Position numbers and translations under genes: made by a program. A stretch of 64,000 nucleotides of DNA from Pseudomonadota bacterium (lineage in GTDB: Bacteria; Pseudomonadota; Alphaproteobacteria; GCA-2746255), in the NCBI GenBank assembly GCA_040752895.1, contig JBFMHN010000001.1, positions 475,213 to 539,212 of the forward strand, written 5' to 3'. A model generated the notes under the pieces. The model worked only from the letters and a program-made list of their open reading frames with translations. It made no database searches and was not told the origin of the DNA. Positions 8,322-18,525 of the stretch are shown here, in pieces. Each line of letters opens with the position of its first letter. The stretch's first letter is position 1.

Positions 8322-9415
8322 CGCTTCGGCGCGGCGTGAAAGACGCCGCCCGTTGCCGGGCGCGCGACGCCGGTCGTCGAAGGCAGCGTCAAGGGAAGCC
8401 CCCGAAGCGAACGAACGGCGAGGAAGGCGAAGGCTTCGGCTTCGAGCGAATCCCCGTTCCAGCCGACGATCTCAACCGGCGCCACTTCCGCGTTGATGCA
8501 ATCGCGAAGCATGCCCATCAGCGCCGGGTTGCGCCGTCCGCCGCCGGTCACCAGCCAGCGCTCGACCGGCGAGGGGAAATACCGTTCGGCGGCCAGCGCC
8601 ACGGTCCTCGCCGTCAGGGCGGTAAGCGTTGCGCTGCCATCCTCCGGCGAAAGCCCATCCAAGGATTTGATTGTGAAGGCGTTCCGGTCCAGCGATTTCG
8701 GCGGCGACCGCCAGAAATAGGGGTCTTCCAGGAAACTCTGCAGAAAAGCCTCGTTCGCCTTCCCCCGGTGGGCAAGCTTTCCGTTGCGATCGAAGGGCTG
8801 ACCCGTCCGCGCCACCGCCCAGTCATCGATGAGAGCGTTGCCGGGGCCAGTGTCGAAGGCAAGCAGCGCGCCGCCGGCGCCTATCCAAGTGACATTCGCA
8901 ACACCGCCAAGGTTAAGCACGGCCAGTGGGCGTTCGAGGTCTTGCGCGCGCGCCTGGTGGTAAAGGGGTGTCAAGGGCGCCCCTTCGCCGCCGGCGGCAA
9001 TATCGGCCGATCGAAAATCGCAAACGACGTCGATGCCGGTGAGCCTGGCCAGCAATTCCCCATCGCCAATCTGGACGGTGCGGTGCTTCTTCGGCGCGTG
9101 CAGAATCGTATGGCCGTGGAATCCAAGAACGGCGACGTCGGCAGCCTCAAGGGGGGATACCTCAATGAGTTCCAGCGCGGCCTTGGCGTGCATTTGCGTG
9201 AGTTCTTCGGCGACCTGCCGGATTTTTCCCTTTCCCCCTCTGCTCCCAAGCACACCCCGCAACCGTTCGCGGAAGGCCGCCCCGTAGGGCTGCGTGGCGG
9301 CAAGCCCGTGACCGGCGACCCGTTCGCCGTCCGTATAGAGAAGGGCCGCGTCGATCCCATCCATCGACGTGCCGCTCATAAGCCCAAGCGCCCAGATCGG
9401 TTCGAAGTCTTCCAT
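8318..9415 (-). CDS. anmK: anhydro-N-acetylmuramic acid kinase
   Basis: Phosphorylates and hydrolyses 1,6-anhydro-MurNAc released in peptidoglycan recycling, giving MurNAc-6-phosphate. The 365-residue product starts just before GLMSGTSMDGIDAAL (residues 11-25), the ATP-binding signature, and contains FHGHTILH, LNLGGVANVTWIG, AFDTGPGNALIDDW and VTGGGRRNPAL. The frame is open far upstream, but that part overlaps tyrS antisense; the ATG at 9413-9415 fits family length. It is divergent from tyrS with an 81-base gap and its last four bases overlap the hydrolase stop codon (CTAA). Confidence 0.95.
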   Translation of the reverse strand: MEDFEPIWALGLMSGTSMDGIDAALLYTDGERVAGHGLAATQPYGAAFRERLRGVLGSRGGKGKIRQVAEELTQMHAKAALELIEVSPLEAADVAVLGFHGHTILHAPKKHRTVQIGDGELLARLTGIDVVCDFRSADIAAGGEGAPLTPLYHQARAQDLERPLAVLNLGGVANVTWIGAGGALLAFDTGPGNALIDDWAVARTGQPFDRNGKLAHRGKANEAFLQSFLEDPYFWRSPPKSLDRNAFTIKSLDGLSPEDGSATLTALTARTVALAAERYFPSPVERWLVTGGGRRNPALMGMLRDCINAEVAPVEIVGWNGDSLEAEAFAFLAVRSLRGLPLTLPSTTGVARPATGGVFHAAPKR

Positions 9416-9496
9416 CGGCAAGCGTCCCCAGCCGCTCCATTGTCCCGTCCGGGCTGATTGTGTTAAATCAGCGCACTTCCGGCAAGGACGAAGCCC

Positions 9497-10765
9497 ATGG
9501 CGAAAAGCCAATCCCGATCCGAATTCCTGACCAACGCGATCGAACGCGGGTTCATGCACCAATGCACGGACCTGGAAGGCCTGGATGCCCTGCTCCGGGC
9601 GAAGGCGCCGGTGAAGGCCTATATTGGCTTCGATTGTACGGCCGACAGCCTGCACGCCGGAAGCCTGGTGCCGATCATGCTGCTCCGCTGGTTTCAAAAG
9701 GCCGGCCACAAACCGATCGTGCTGATGGGCGGCGGCACCTCGAAGGTCGGCGACCCGTCCGGCAAGGACGAGGCCCGTCAGCTCTTGAGCGACAAGGAAA
9801 TCGCCAGCAACCTGAAGGGCATTCGTACCGTTTTCGAGCGTTTTCTTGCTTTCGGCAAGGGGGCTGCGGACGCCGTCTTCGTCAACAACGCCGACTGGCT
9901 GGAGGAACTGCGCTATATCCCTTTTCTCCGGGAATACGGGCGCCATTTTTCCGTCAACCGGATGCTGGGCTTCGAATCGGTCAAGCTTCGCCTCGAACGG
10001 GAACAGCCTCTAAGCTTCCTTGAATTCAACTATATGGTCCTGCAGGCCTACGACTTCCTCGAGCTTGCCAAGCGGCACGACTGCCGGTTGCAGATGGGGG
10101 GATCCGATCAATGGGGCAACATCGTGAGCGGAGTGGAACTGGGTCGCCGGATCGAAGGGCAGGAGCTTTTCGGTTTCACCACGCCGCTCCTCACGACAAG
10201 CGCCGGCGCGAAGATGGGGAAAACCGCCCAAGGCAGCGTCTGGCTGGATGCCAAAAAACTTTCGCCCTACGATTACTGGCAATACTGGCGCAACACAGAG
10301 GACGCGGACGTCGGCCGGTTCCTACGCCTGTTCACCGAACTGCCCCTCGGCGAGGTCCGCCGCCTCGAAACCCTCCAGGGAAGCGAGCTCAACGAAGCAA
10401 AAAAAATCCTCGCCTCCGCCGTCACCGCCCTTTGCCACGGCGAGAAAGCGGCGGCGAAGGCGGCGGAAACGGCGCGCGAAACCTTCGAGACGGGGGGGCC
10501 GGCCGAGGGCCTTCCGGCGATCGAGGTGCCGAGGGCCGAGCTTGCAGCCGGCATCCCCGCCTTCGAGCTTTTCCAGCGCACCGGCCTTGCCGCCAGCAAT
10601 GGCGAGGCGCGCCGCCTGATCCGCGGCGGCGGCGCTCGCGTGAACGATACCGCGCCGGAAAAAGAAACCGCCCCGATCACGCTCGACGACCTGGATAAAG
10701 ACGGCGTCATCAAACTCAGCGCCGGAAGGAAACGCCACGCCCTCGTCCGCGTCGGTCGACCTTAA
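9497..10765 (+). CDS. tyrS: tyrosyl-tRNA synthetase
   Basis: Charges tRNA-Tyr in the cytoplasm. The 422-residue class I synthetase has [12 protein letters not shown] (HIGH-type motif, HAGS at residues 53-56), the tyrosine pocket [21 protein letters not shown], and KMGKT near residue 240 as the KMSKS loop, followed by a C-terminal S4 RNA-binding domain ([17 protein letters not shown]). Ribosome site AAGGACGAAG is well spaced before ATG. No T-box is visible, as expected for this phylum. The stop codon interlocks with that of the following leftward gene (TTAA). Confidence 0.97.
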   Translation: MAKSQSRSEFLTNAIERGFMHQCTDLEGLDALLRAKAPVKAYIGFDCTADSLHAGSLVPIMLLRWFQKAGHKPIVLMGGGTSKVGDPSGKDEARQLLSDKEIASNLKGIRTVFERFLAFGKGAADAVFVNNADWLEELRYIPFLREYGRHFSVNRMLGFESVKLRLEREQPLSFLEFNYMVLQAYDFLELAKRHDCRLQMGGSDQWGNIVSGVELGRRIEGQELFGFTTPLLTTSAGAKMGKTAQGSVWLDAKKLSPYDYWQYWRNTEDADVGRFLRLFTELPLGEVRRLETLQGSELNEAKKILASAVTALCHGEKAAAKAAETARETFETGGPAEGLPAIEVPRAELAAGIPAFELFQRTGLAASNGEARRLIRGGGARVNDTAPEKETAPITLDDLDKDGVIKLSAGRKRHALVRVGRP

Positions 10766-13700
10766 GGCTGCGGCTCAGGTTTCAATGGCGATCGGGGTTG
10801 CGGCGGCGGAGTGGTTCCGGTGTCTTCCTCGAAGACGTCGAAGAACTTGCGCAAGAAACCGGGCGTCAGCGCCGACAACGGGTTGATGGACACGTTCGGA
10901 TCCTCCTCCGGCCCCTCGATTTTGTAGCTGACGGCGAAAACGCCCTGCCCTTCGCCGCCGACCAGGATTTCCCCGATCAAAGGGATTCGTCCGAATACGC
11001 TGTTGATCGTATAGGCCGGAATCAGCGTGCCGCGCACGTTCACGCTGTCCTCGACGTTGTTGATTTGGCCCTCGAAGGTGATGCCGAGCGAGGAACCGAA
11101 AGCACGCCCCTGCTCGATTGTGGTAAAGGCATCCGTGACCGTGAAGGGGACATCGAGCCGTGTAAACTCGACGCCCTTTCCCCGCAATATATCTAGAATG
11201 CCGGTAAGCGAGGCGACGGAAAGTAATTTTGCCAGCAGCGGTGTATTAAGGGCCTGAAAGTTCTTCATCTTGATTCGCCCGCGCAAGGGCACTTCCGGCT
11301 CTTCGTCGTCGTGGAAGGTGCCGGAGATCACGAGCTCGCCCCCCTTCAGGTTACGCCGAATGCCGAACGCTTCGAGAACGGCGCCGCCGGCGTCCTTCGA
11401 AATTACCTCCAGTTTTCGCACCTTCCCTTCCGAACGGACGGCCAGCTTCATCGTGCCGCGTTTCTCGAACTCGCCATCCAGAAGGATGGAATTCCAGCGC
11501 TTCCCATCGTATTGCATGGAACCGATAAGCCGGTCGATCTGCTGGGCGGGACCGAGGCGGACGCGGTCGATGGCAACCGAAAGGCTGAGCGGAGGCAAGG
11601 CAACCCCTGACTTTTCGCGTTCAAGCAACTTCTCGGCATCGAATCCGCGACCGACCAGGTTGACGTTGAATCGCCCGCCCGGGTCGCGCACGGCTTTTCC
11701 CTGAATATCGGTGACGCCGAATTTCAAGCGATCGATGCTTGCCCGTTCGATCGTTTTACCGTCGCCGGCAAAAGCAAAGGTACCTTTCGCATCCAGGCCA
11801 TCGGCGGTGATATCAAGTTCGCGGATACGCCGGATTTTTCCCTTCACGAAATCAATCTGGATGTTTCCCTTTCCGGGCCGTCCAGCGGGCTTCGTCCATG
11901 TAAACCCGGGTATGGCAAGGGCTGAATCTTCGAGATCGAGAGCGATTGCCAACGCGCCCTTGCCGCCTTTCGACGTATAGGTAAGGTTCGTTTCCGTAGG
12001 ACCGGAAAGAAAAGGAGCGCCGGAGAATCCGAACGCCTCGCGCTGCGTTTCCTCAAGCCTGCCCTGTAGCGTGTAGCGACTGTCGAAGGCCGCCTTGCTG
12101 GAAAAATTTTCCTCCCAACTGACCTTGGCCGGGCCGCCGGCCACCTTCGCCTCACCGGCTACGGCAAGCGTCTCGCCTTCAAGCTTAAGCCGGAGATTGC
12201 CTTCCTTGAGATCCACCCCGGGAATAGCGTCCTTGAAGGAAAGCCTCCGAAGCTCGGCTTCGGCGGCAACCTCGACATCCTCCAGGCGCAGGTCGTTCAG
12301 CAAGGGAAACGCGATGTGCAACAGGATCGCCGCCTCGCCATCGAAGCGATCCACGGAAAGACCCATTTTTTGAAGGTAGCGAAGTTTTGGACGATCGAGC
12401 GTCTCCAGAGCGCCGCGAACCGGTCCCTCGGCGGCAAGGTCAATCTTGGCGTGTTCGTCGCCGTTTTCCAGCCCATAGAGGTGGAGGGTTCCCGACGTGA
12501 CTTTCAGCCCTTCGTGAGCGCCTTCCGTCACTGCAAAATCCATATTCCCGAGATCGAAGGTCGCCGTCCCGCCAACCCCCGTAACGGACGGGAAACCCTC
12601 GGCGTATACAACGTCAATGCCGTAATATTCCAACGTGCCGCTGACGGCGCCAACCTGCAAGGCGGGGTCGCTTTTCGAGTCGATGACCGCCTGAAAATCG
12701 GCGCGCGCCTTTTCAACGGCGCCCCCGGAAAGGTGTCCCTCGATCCACATCCGCGCGTTTTCGGCCATTCCTTGCGGCCACAAACGCGGCAAGTGGTTCA
12801 CCGGCACGTGACGGGCTTCGACGCTGCCCTCCAGCCGCCCGCCGTCTCCGGAACTCTGCAGGGACGCTGCAAGCGTCGGTCCGCCGAGATCGACAAAAAG
12901 CTCCTCGACACCAAACCGCTCGAAATCGCCACCCATCTTTCCCTTCAAACGCGCGGCGGCGATTTCAAGGCCTTCGTCATAAAAACCTGGAACGACGATT
13001 TCTCCCTTGCCGGTTGAAAGATCGAAACGGATTTCCTCGAGCCGCCCATCCGAAAAAAGGGAAAGATCTAGGTTGCCGCTGACCGGAAGCCGAAGGCCAG
13101 ACACTTGGTCGAGAAGCGGCACCGCCATTGCGAACATGGCCGGCACGACATCGCGAATCTGTACGCTTACGCGAAAATTCTCGGCCGCATAGCCGTAGTT
13201 CACCTCGCCGGTGAAACGGGTGCGTATCGCATTCATCTCAAGCTCAATCGCGTAACTGCCGGAAACTCCCTCCTCCTCGCGGCGAAGGTGCAAATCCACC
13301 CTTGGAAGCCACCAGGAAATTTCCAGCTTCTGATCCTCAATCCTGACATCCGCCCCGATAAGCCGAAGTTCCTTGAGATAGGCAAGGAAGTCCGACGTAC
13401 CCGACGGCTTGAAAAAACTTGCCACCAGGGCACCGATGGCAGCCCCTTCGGGTGCAGCCTTGTCTTCCAGCTGGCGCACCAGCTTGAAAAGTGGGCTTTG
13501 CACCGCAATCCGCTTGGGCGCCAGAACGCCACGCGCCAGCGCCCGGAAGCTGAGCCCCATGGTGGCTTTTGGAATTTCCCCAACGACAGCGTTTTCCGCG
13601 TCCGTGACCTTCGCCCCGACAACGGCAAACCCGAGGCCGCCGACGATGCCTTCCCAGGTCAGCAGCAGGCGATCCATGCGCACCCGGTAAGAGCCGTCCT

Positions 13701-13854
13701 TCGCGCTCAAGGAAGCTTCCACGTTGTCTTTCAGAAAATCCAGCGGGATCGGGGCGATCGAAAGGCGGAGGGCAAACACCAGCCCGGCGACGATCAGGCC
13801 GAAGGCCATGAAGCCGATGATCTTGCAGAAAGCTCTCGAAATTCGGAGAATCAC
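10762..13854 (-). CDS. AsmA/YhdP-like envelope protein
   Basis: A 1030-residue protein with one N-terminal transmembrane segment ([20 protein letters not shown]) and a long beta-rich periplasmic region. The C-terminal part ([38 protein letters not shown]) matches the AsmA-like C-terminal domain of the YhdP group. Such proteins are thought to form hydrophobic grooves bridging inner and outer membranes for phospholipid transport; the exact role here is inferred. It starts at GTG (13852-13854) with GAGG five bases upstream, 50 bases from the divergent glnE. The end [15 protein letters not shown] is Pro-rich. Confidence 0.85.
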   Translation of the reverse strand: MILRISRAFCKIIGFMAFGLIVAGLVFALRLSIAPIPLDFLKDNVEASLSAKDGSYRVRMDRLLLTWEGIVGGLGFAVVGAKVTDAENAVVGEIPKATMGLSFRALARGVLAPKRIAVQSPLFKLVRQLEDKAAPEGAAIGALVASFFKPSGTSDFLAYLKELRLIGADVRIEDQKLEISWWLPRVDLHLRREEEGVSGSYAIELEMNAIRTRFTGEVNYGYAAENFRVSVQIRDVVPAMFAMAVPLLDQVSGLRLPVSGNLDLSLFSDGRLEEIRFDLSTGKGEIVVPGFYDEGLEIAAARLKGKMGGDFERFGVEELFVDLGGPTLAASLQSSGDGGRLEGSVEARHVPVNHLPRLWPQGMAENARMWIEGHLSGGAVEKARADFQAVIDSKSDPALQVGAVSGTLEYYGIDVVYAEGFPSVTGVGGTATFDLGNMDFAVTEGAHEGLKVTSGTLHLYGLENGDEHAKIDLAAEGPVRGALETLDRPKLRYLQKMGLSVDRFDGEAAILLHIAFPLLNDLRLEDVEVAAEAELRRLSFKDAIPGVDLKEGNLRLKLEGETLAVAGEAKVAGGPAKVSWEENFSSKAAFDSRYTLQGRLEETQREAFGFSGAPFLSGPTETNLTYTSKGGKGALAIALDLEDSALAIPGFTWTKPAGRPGKGNIQIDFVKGKIRRIRELDITADGLDAKGTFAFAGDGKTIERASIDRLKFGVTDIQGKAVRDPGGRFNVNLVGRGFDAEKLLEREKSGVALPPLSLSVAIDRVRLGPAQQIDRLIGSMQYDGKRWNSILLDGEFEKRGTMKLAVRSEGKVRKLEVISKDAGGAVLEAFGIRRNLKGGELVISGTFHDDEEPEVPLRGRIKMKNFQALNTPLLAKLLSVASLTGILDILRGKGVEFTRLDVPFTVTDAFTTIEQGRAFGSSLGITFEGQINNVEDSVNVRGTLIPAYTINSVFGRIPLIGEILVGGEGQGVFAVSYKIEGPEEDPNVSINPLSALTPGFLRKFFDVFEEDTGTTPPPQPRSPLKPEPQP

Positions 13855-13904
13855 TCGGGCCTCATGTTAGAAATCCCCAGCGAAGCGGAAAACGGCTAGA
13901 AAAT

Positions 13905-16901
13905 ATGCAGCAATCCCCCCTTTTGTCCAATCCTGACGCCTGGCCGCGACCGGGCAGCGCCGAACGCGCCACGCTTGGGCGCACGCATTGGCTCGAACAG
14001 GCGGCTCGCGCATCCGATGCAGGGGTGAAAGCTTTTGCAAGGGCCTTCGCCGAAACCGCGGACGGCCGCAAGGTCTTGGACGCCATTTTTGGCAACAGCC
14101 CCTATCTCGGCGATTGCCTGCTGAAGGAGGTGGCCTTCTTTCAGGCGCTCCTTGCGGAAGATCCGAAGATCGTGGCCGAACGGCTTCTCCGCCAACTGCG
14201 GGAGGAAGCTTCTAACTCGCGCGATACCAACGGGTTGAAGCACCTGCTTCGCGTGGCGAAGCGAAGAAACGCACTGCTTGTCGCTTTTGCCGACATCGCA
14301 GGCCTTTGGACGGCCGAGGAAGTCATGGATCGTTTAAGCGCGTTCGCGGATACCGCCCTTGAACTTGCCGTGGATCACCTCCTGCGCGGCGCGATCGAAG
14401 AAGGCCAGATCGAAGGCGTCGCGCCCGAGCAACCGGCCAAGCGATCCGGCTTTGTCCTGCTTGCCTTGGGTAAACTTGGCGCGTACGAGCTTAACTATTC
14501 CAGCGACGTGGATCTCGTCGTTCTCTACGACCCGGAGCGCCTCACCTACCGGGGCGAGCAGGACATTCAGCGTTTCTTCGAACGGCTGACGCGTTCGCTG
14601 GTTACGCTCATCGAGGAACGAACGCCGGACGGCTATGTGTTCCGCACGGATCTCCGGCTGCGGCCGGATCCTGGCGCCACCCCGATCGCCATGTCCGTCG
14701 CGGCGGCCGAAGCCTACTATGAAAGCACCGGTCAAAATTGGGAGCGCGCCGCCTTCATCAAGGCCCGCCCGGTGGCCGGAGATCTGGAGGCGGGCGAAGC
14801 GTTTCTGAAACACCTGCAGCCGTTCCTGTGGCGCAAATTCCTCGATTTCGCTTCGATCCAGGACATCCATTCCATCAAGCGACAAATCGAAACTCATCGC
14901 GGCGGCCACACCATCGGCTTTGCTGGCCATAACGTAAAGCTTGGCCGCGGCGGCATCCGCGAGATCGAACTCTTCACCCAAACCCAGCAACTCATCTGGG
15001 GCGGACGGGTGCCGGAGTTGCGGGTTGAGAAAACCTGCGAGGCGCTCTCTGCCCTTGCCAAAGCGGGACGCATCGCGACCCGGGTGGCAACGGACCTGAT
15101 CGAAAGCTACCGCTACCTTCGCCGGGTCGAACACCGCCTGCAAATGATCGAGGACAAGCAAACCCACAAGCTTCCCGAGGAGCCAGAACGCCTCGTGGAA
15201 GTCGCCGTCTTCCTTGGCTACGCAAACGCCGACGCCTTCAAGACAGAGTTGCACACACATCTGAACCGCGTCGTGCGCCATTCCTCCGCTCTCTTCCAGG
15301 AATCGCCGGCGCTTGGCGCCGAAGAAGGCAAGCTTGTCTTCACCGGCGGCGAAAACGATCCGGACACGGTTGAAACGCTGGAAAAAATTGGGTTTCAAGA
15401 TGCCTCAAACGTCGCTTCCGTAGTGCGCGGCTGGCATCACGGCCGTTACCGCGCAACCCGCGCCGAACGCGCGCGCCAGATTCTGACCGAGCTGATGCCG
15501 GCCTTGTTGAAGGCGCTTGCGGGCACGGTCAACCCGACCGCCGCCTTCATGAAATTTGACGAGTTTCTTTCCCAATTGCCGGCCGGTGTTCAGCTTTTCT
15601 CGCTTTTTCAGGCGAACCCGGCGCTCCTTGATCTCGTCGCCGAAATTATGGGAAGCGCGCCAAGCCTGGCCGAAAATTTAAGCCGGCATTCGATCCTGCT
15701 GGATTCGGTGTTGGGAGCGGACTTCTTTGCCCCGCCGCTGAACAAGAAGGCAATGGCCGAAGAGCTTCGCCTCACGCTCAACCAGGCGCGCGATTTCCAG
15801 GATGTTCTCGACCTTTCGCGGCGGTGGACGAACGATTGGAAATTTCGTATCGGCGTCCAGGTCCTTCGCAATCTGTTGCCTTCGGACAAGGCGGGCGGAC
15901 CGCTTTCGGATGTTGCCGAGACGGTCGTGGCCGCCTTGTTCGCATACGTCGAGAAAGACTTCATGGCACGCCATGGCCACTTTGCGGGCGGCGGCATGGC
16001 GGTTATTGCGATGGGGAAGCTGGGCGGACGCGAGCTTACGTTCCAATCCGACCTCGATCTTGTCTATGTCTACGACGTCCCGGAAGGAACGGAGCGGTCG
16101 GACGGCCCGCGCCCGCTTTCAGCCAGCCACTATTTCGCACGTCTTGGCCAGGCATTGAACAGCGCGTTGACCTCCATGACGGGCGAAGGAAACCTCTACG
16201 AAGTGGACATGCGGCTGCGCCCCACCGGTAACGCCGGCCCCTTCGCGACGAGCCTGGCCTCTTATCGGGTGTATTTCCAAGGCGCCGCCTGGACGTGGGA
16301 ATACCAGGCGTTAACCCGGGCGCGCACGATCGCCGGACCAACCGCCCTTCGCAAAACGACAGAGAACGCCATCACGGAAGCCCTTCACCGGCCGATGGAG
16401 GCGGCAACCCTTCTGCGCGACATAGCCGAGATGCGCATCCGCATCGCGACGGCGCGGCCCGGTACCCATTTCTGGGATATCAAGAACCGCCCGGGCGGGC
16501 TGATCGACGTCGAGTTTCTCTGTCAATATCTGGTGCTTACTCATCTGGCGAAGCACCCCGAGATTCGCGACACGAACACCCTGCAGAGCCTTGAGCGGCT
16601 GCGGAAGGCCAAGCTGGTCGAGGCGGAAGCCGCCGAGACACTGACTGCGGCGGCGCGGTTCTGGCAGCGGTTGCTTGGCCTCCTGAGGCTTTCCTTCAAC
16701 CAAGCGTTCGAGGAACACGACATGCCGGAAGGCCTGCGGCATGCCCTTCTCCGCGCCACCGAGTGCAAGAATTTCGCGGAGCTCAAGACGCAAATCGAAA
16801 CGACGGCGGAAAACGTTCACCGGCTTTTCACGGAATGGGTTGCCGCGCCGGCAAGCCAGCTTCCACCAAAAGAGGAAAAAGGATCAACCCATGCCACTTA
16901 A
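13905..16901 (+). CDS. glnE: bifunctional glutamine synthetase adenylyltransferase/deadenylylase
   Basis: Controls glutamine synthetase by adding and removing AMP in response to PII. The 998 residues hold two nucleotidyltransferase domains, each with a G-x-SD-x-D motif: ELNYSSDVDLVVLYD near residue 195 (adenylyl-removing half) and ELTFQSDLDLVYVYD near residue 710 (adenylylating half), each followed by its helical domain. VYEVDMRLRP-type blocks (RTDLRLRPDPG, YEVDMRLRPTGN) are intact. The last 11 bases overlap the start of bcp. Divergent from the AsmA-like gene. Confidence 0.97.
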   Translation: MQQSPLLSNPDAWPRPGSAERATLGRTHWLEQAARASDAGVKAFARAFAETADGRKVLDAIFGNSPYLGDCLLKEVAFFQALLAEDPKIVAERLLRQLREEASNSRDTNGLKHLLRVAKRRNALLVAFADIAGLWTAEEVMDRLSAFADTALELAVDHLLRGAIEEGQIEGVAPEQPAKRSGFVLLALGKLGAYELNYSSDVDLVVLYDPERLTYRGEQDIQRFFERLTRSLVTLIEERTPDGYVFRTDLRLRPDPGATPIAMSVAAAEAYYESTGQNWERAAFIKARPVAGDLEAGEAFLKHLQPFLWRKFLDFASIQDIHSIKRQIETHRGGHTIGFAGHNVKLGRGGIREIELFTQTQQLIWGGRVPELRVEKTCEALSALAKAGRIATRVATDLIESYRYLRRVEHRLQMIEDKQTHKLPEEPERLVEVAVFLGYANADAFKTELHTHLNRVVRHSSALFQESPALGAEEGKLVFTGGENDPDTVETLEKIGFQDASNVASVVRGWHHGRYRATRAERARQILTELMPALLKALAGTVNPTAAFMKFDEFLSQLPAGVQLFSLFQANPALLDLVAEIMGSAPSLAENLSRHSILLDSVLGADFFAPPLNKKAMAEELRLTLNQARDFQDVLDLSRRWTNDWKFRIGVQVLRNLLPSDKAGGPLSDVAETVVAALFAYVEKDFMARHGHFAGGGMAVIAMGKLGGRELTFQSDLDLVYVYDVPEGTERSDGPRPLSASHYFARLGQALNSALTSMTGEGNLYEVDMRLRPTGNAGPFATSLASYRVYFQGAAWTWEYQALTRARTIAGPTALRKTTENAITEALHRPMEAATLLRDIAEMRIRIATARPGTHFWDIKNRPGGLIDVEFLCQYLVLTHLAKHPEIRDTNTLQSLERLRKAKLVEAEAAETLTAAARFWQRLLGLLRLSFNQAFEEHDMPEGLRHALLRATECKNFAELKTQIETTAENVHRLFTEWVAAPASQLPPKEEKGSTHAT

Positions 16902-17355
16902 AATCGGCGACAAAGCGCCCGACTTCACGTTACCCACGGACGGCGGCGGCACGCTTTCCCTCAAGAGCCTGCGGGGCAAGAAAGTCGTTCTCTATTTCTA
17001 CCCGAAGGACATGACACCCGGCTGCACGAAAGAGGCCTGCGATTTTCGCGACGCTTACGCGGGCCTCCGGCGGAAAAAGGTTGAGGTCATCGGCGTCTCG
17101 AAGGACGGTCCCGCCCGCCACGACGCGTTCAAGGAAAAATACGCGCTGCCCTTCTTGCTTGCCTCCGACGAAAAAGGCGAAACGATCGCGGCCTATGGCG
17201 TTTGGAAAAAGAAAAGCCTCTATGGCCGGAGCTTCATGGGGATCGAGCGTTCGACCTTCCTGATCGACGCGAAGGGCGCCTTGCGCGGCATCTGGCGCAA
17301 GGTGAAGGTCGCCGGCCACGTCACAGAGATCCAAGCCGCGATCGACGCCCTTTAG
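16891..17355 (+). CDS. bcp: thioredoxin-dependent thiol peroxidase (BCP/PrxQ)
   Basis: Peroxiredoxin that reduces hydrogen peroxide and organic peroxides with thioredoxin. The 154-residue protein has the peroxidatic Cys45 and resolving Cys50 in [13 protein letters not shown], the atypical two-Cys arrangement of PrxQ. The ATG at 16891 follows AGGAAAAAGGATC and sits inside the last codons of glnE, so the two are cotranscribed. An open frame runs further upstream in glnE but does not belong. Its stop codon interlocks with that of prfB (TTAG). Confidence 0.96.
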   Translation: MPLKIGDKAPDFTLPTDGGGTLSLKSLRGKKVVLYFYPKDMTPGCTKEACDFRDAYAGLRRKKVEVIGVSKDGPARHDAFKEKYALPFLLASDEKGETIAAYGVWKKKSLYGRSFMGIERSTFLIDAKGALRGIWRKVKVAGHVTEIQAAIDAL

Positions 17356-18492
17356 CGTGGTTTTTCCGCTTCAACCCCGGCCGGCGGGCGGCCGCTTCCG
17401 ACACGCTGGGCGAGGGACGCGGAAAGGAAAGGGTCGAGATTGCCCTCGAGGACGGCCGGTGCGTTGCCGGTTTCGACCCCGGTGCGCAGGTCCTTCACCA
17501 TCTGATAGGGGTGCAGCACATAGGAACGGATCTGATGCCCCCAGCCGATTTCCGTCTTCTCCGATGCTTTTGCCGCCGCCTGTTCCTCGCGCTTTTTGAG
17601 TTCGAGCTCGTAAAGACGCGCGCGCAGCATGTTCATCGCTTCCGCCCGGTTGCGATGCTGGGAACGGCTCGACTGGCACTGGACGACGATGCCGCTCGGC
17701 AGATGCGTAAGACGAACGGCGCTGTCCGTCTTGTTGACGTGCTGGCCGCCGGCGCCCGATGAACGGTACGTATCGACCCGAAGATCCTTGTCCAGGACTT
17801 CAACCGCGATTGATTCGTCAATCACCGGATAAACCCAGACCGAGGCGAAGCTCGTATGCCGCCTGGCACTGGCATCGAAGGGAGAGATCCGCACCAGACG
17901 ATGAACGCCGCTTTCCGCTTTTAACCAACCGAAAGCGTTCAGGCCAAGGATGCGGACGGTGGCCGATTTGAGCCCCGCCTCCTCGCCTGGGCTTTCCTCC
18001 AGCCATTCCACCTTGTAGCCGTGCCGTTCCGCCCAGCGGACATACATCCGAAGCAGCATTTCGGCCCAATCCTGGGATTCAGTTCCGCCGGCGCCGGCAT
18101 GCACTTCAAGAAAGCAGTCGTTGGCGTCCGCCTCGCCCGAAAGCAGGCTCTCAAGTTCAAGCTTGGCGGCGCGAACCGATAAGGCGGCCAGGGCTTTCTC
18201 GGCGTCCTTGACGACGGCCTCGTCCCCTTCCGCCTCGCCCAACGCGATCAGTTCGACGTGATCGGCAAGCTCGCGCTCGATACCGCGGCAATCCTCGATC
18301 GCCTCGCCAAGCCGCGTCCGGCCCTTGAGAGTTTTCTGGGCGCGCTCGGGGTTGTCCCAAAGGGTTGGGCTTTCCGCCTCCCGAGTCAGCGCCTCGTAGC
18401 GCTTGAGGGCATTCTCCCAGTCAAAGATGCCTCCTCAGCAGCCCGAGCGACTGCTGAATGGCTTCGACATAGGCTTCGATCTCGGACCGCAT
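17352..18492 (-). CDS. prfB: peptide chain release factor 2, with programmed +1 frameshift
   Basis: RF2 reads UAA and UGA stop codons. Translation starts at the ATG 18490-18492 and runs 23 codons to CTT TGA (stop at 18421-18423); a +1 shift at CTT resumes at GAC (18420-18422) and continues for 356 residues, giving 379 in all. The AGGAGG just before CATCTTTGAC is the internal Shine-Dalgarno-like stimulator of the classic RF2 autoregulatory site. The protein has the SPF recognition tripeptide (about 203-205) and GGQ (about 248-250, SGAGGQHVN). Without the shift the N-terminal part looks like an unrelated short frame. It follows PBP1A on the same strand with a 33-base gap. Confidence 0.96.
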
Positions 18493-18525
18493 GCGCCGGT
18501 TGCTCCGTTTCGATGGTAAGAGGGT

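Noticed and set aside
9416-9496. T-box leader before tyrS
   Set aside because: The gap is only 81 bases and lacks a T-box sequence; T-boxes are not expected in this phylum.
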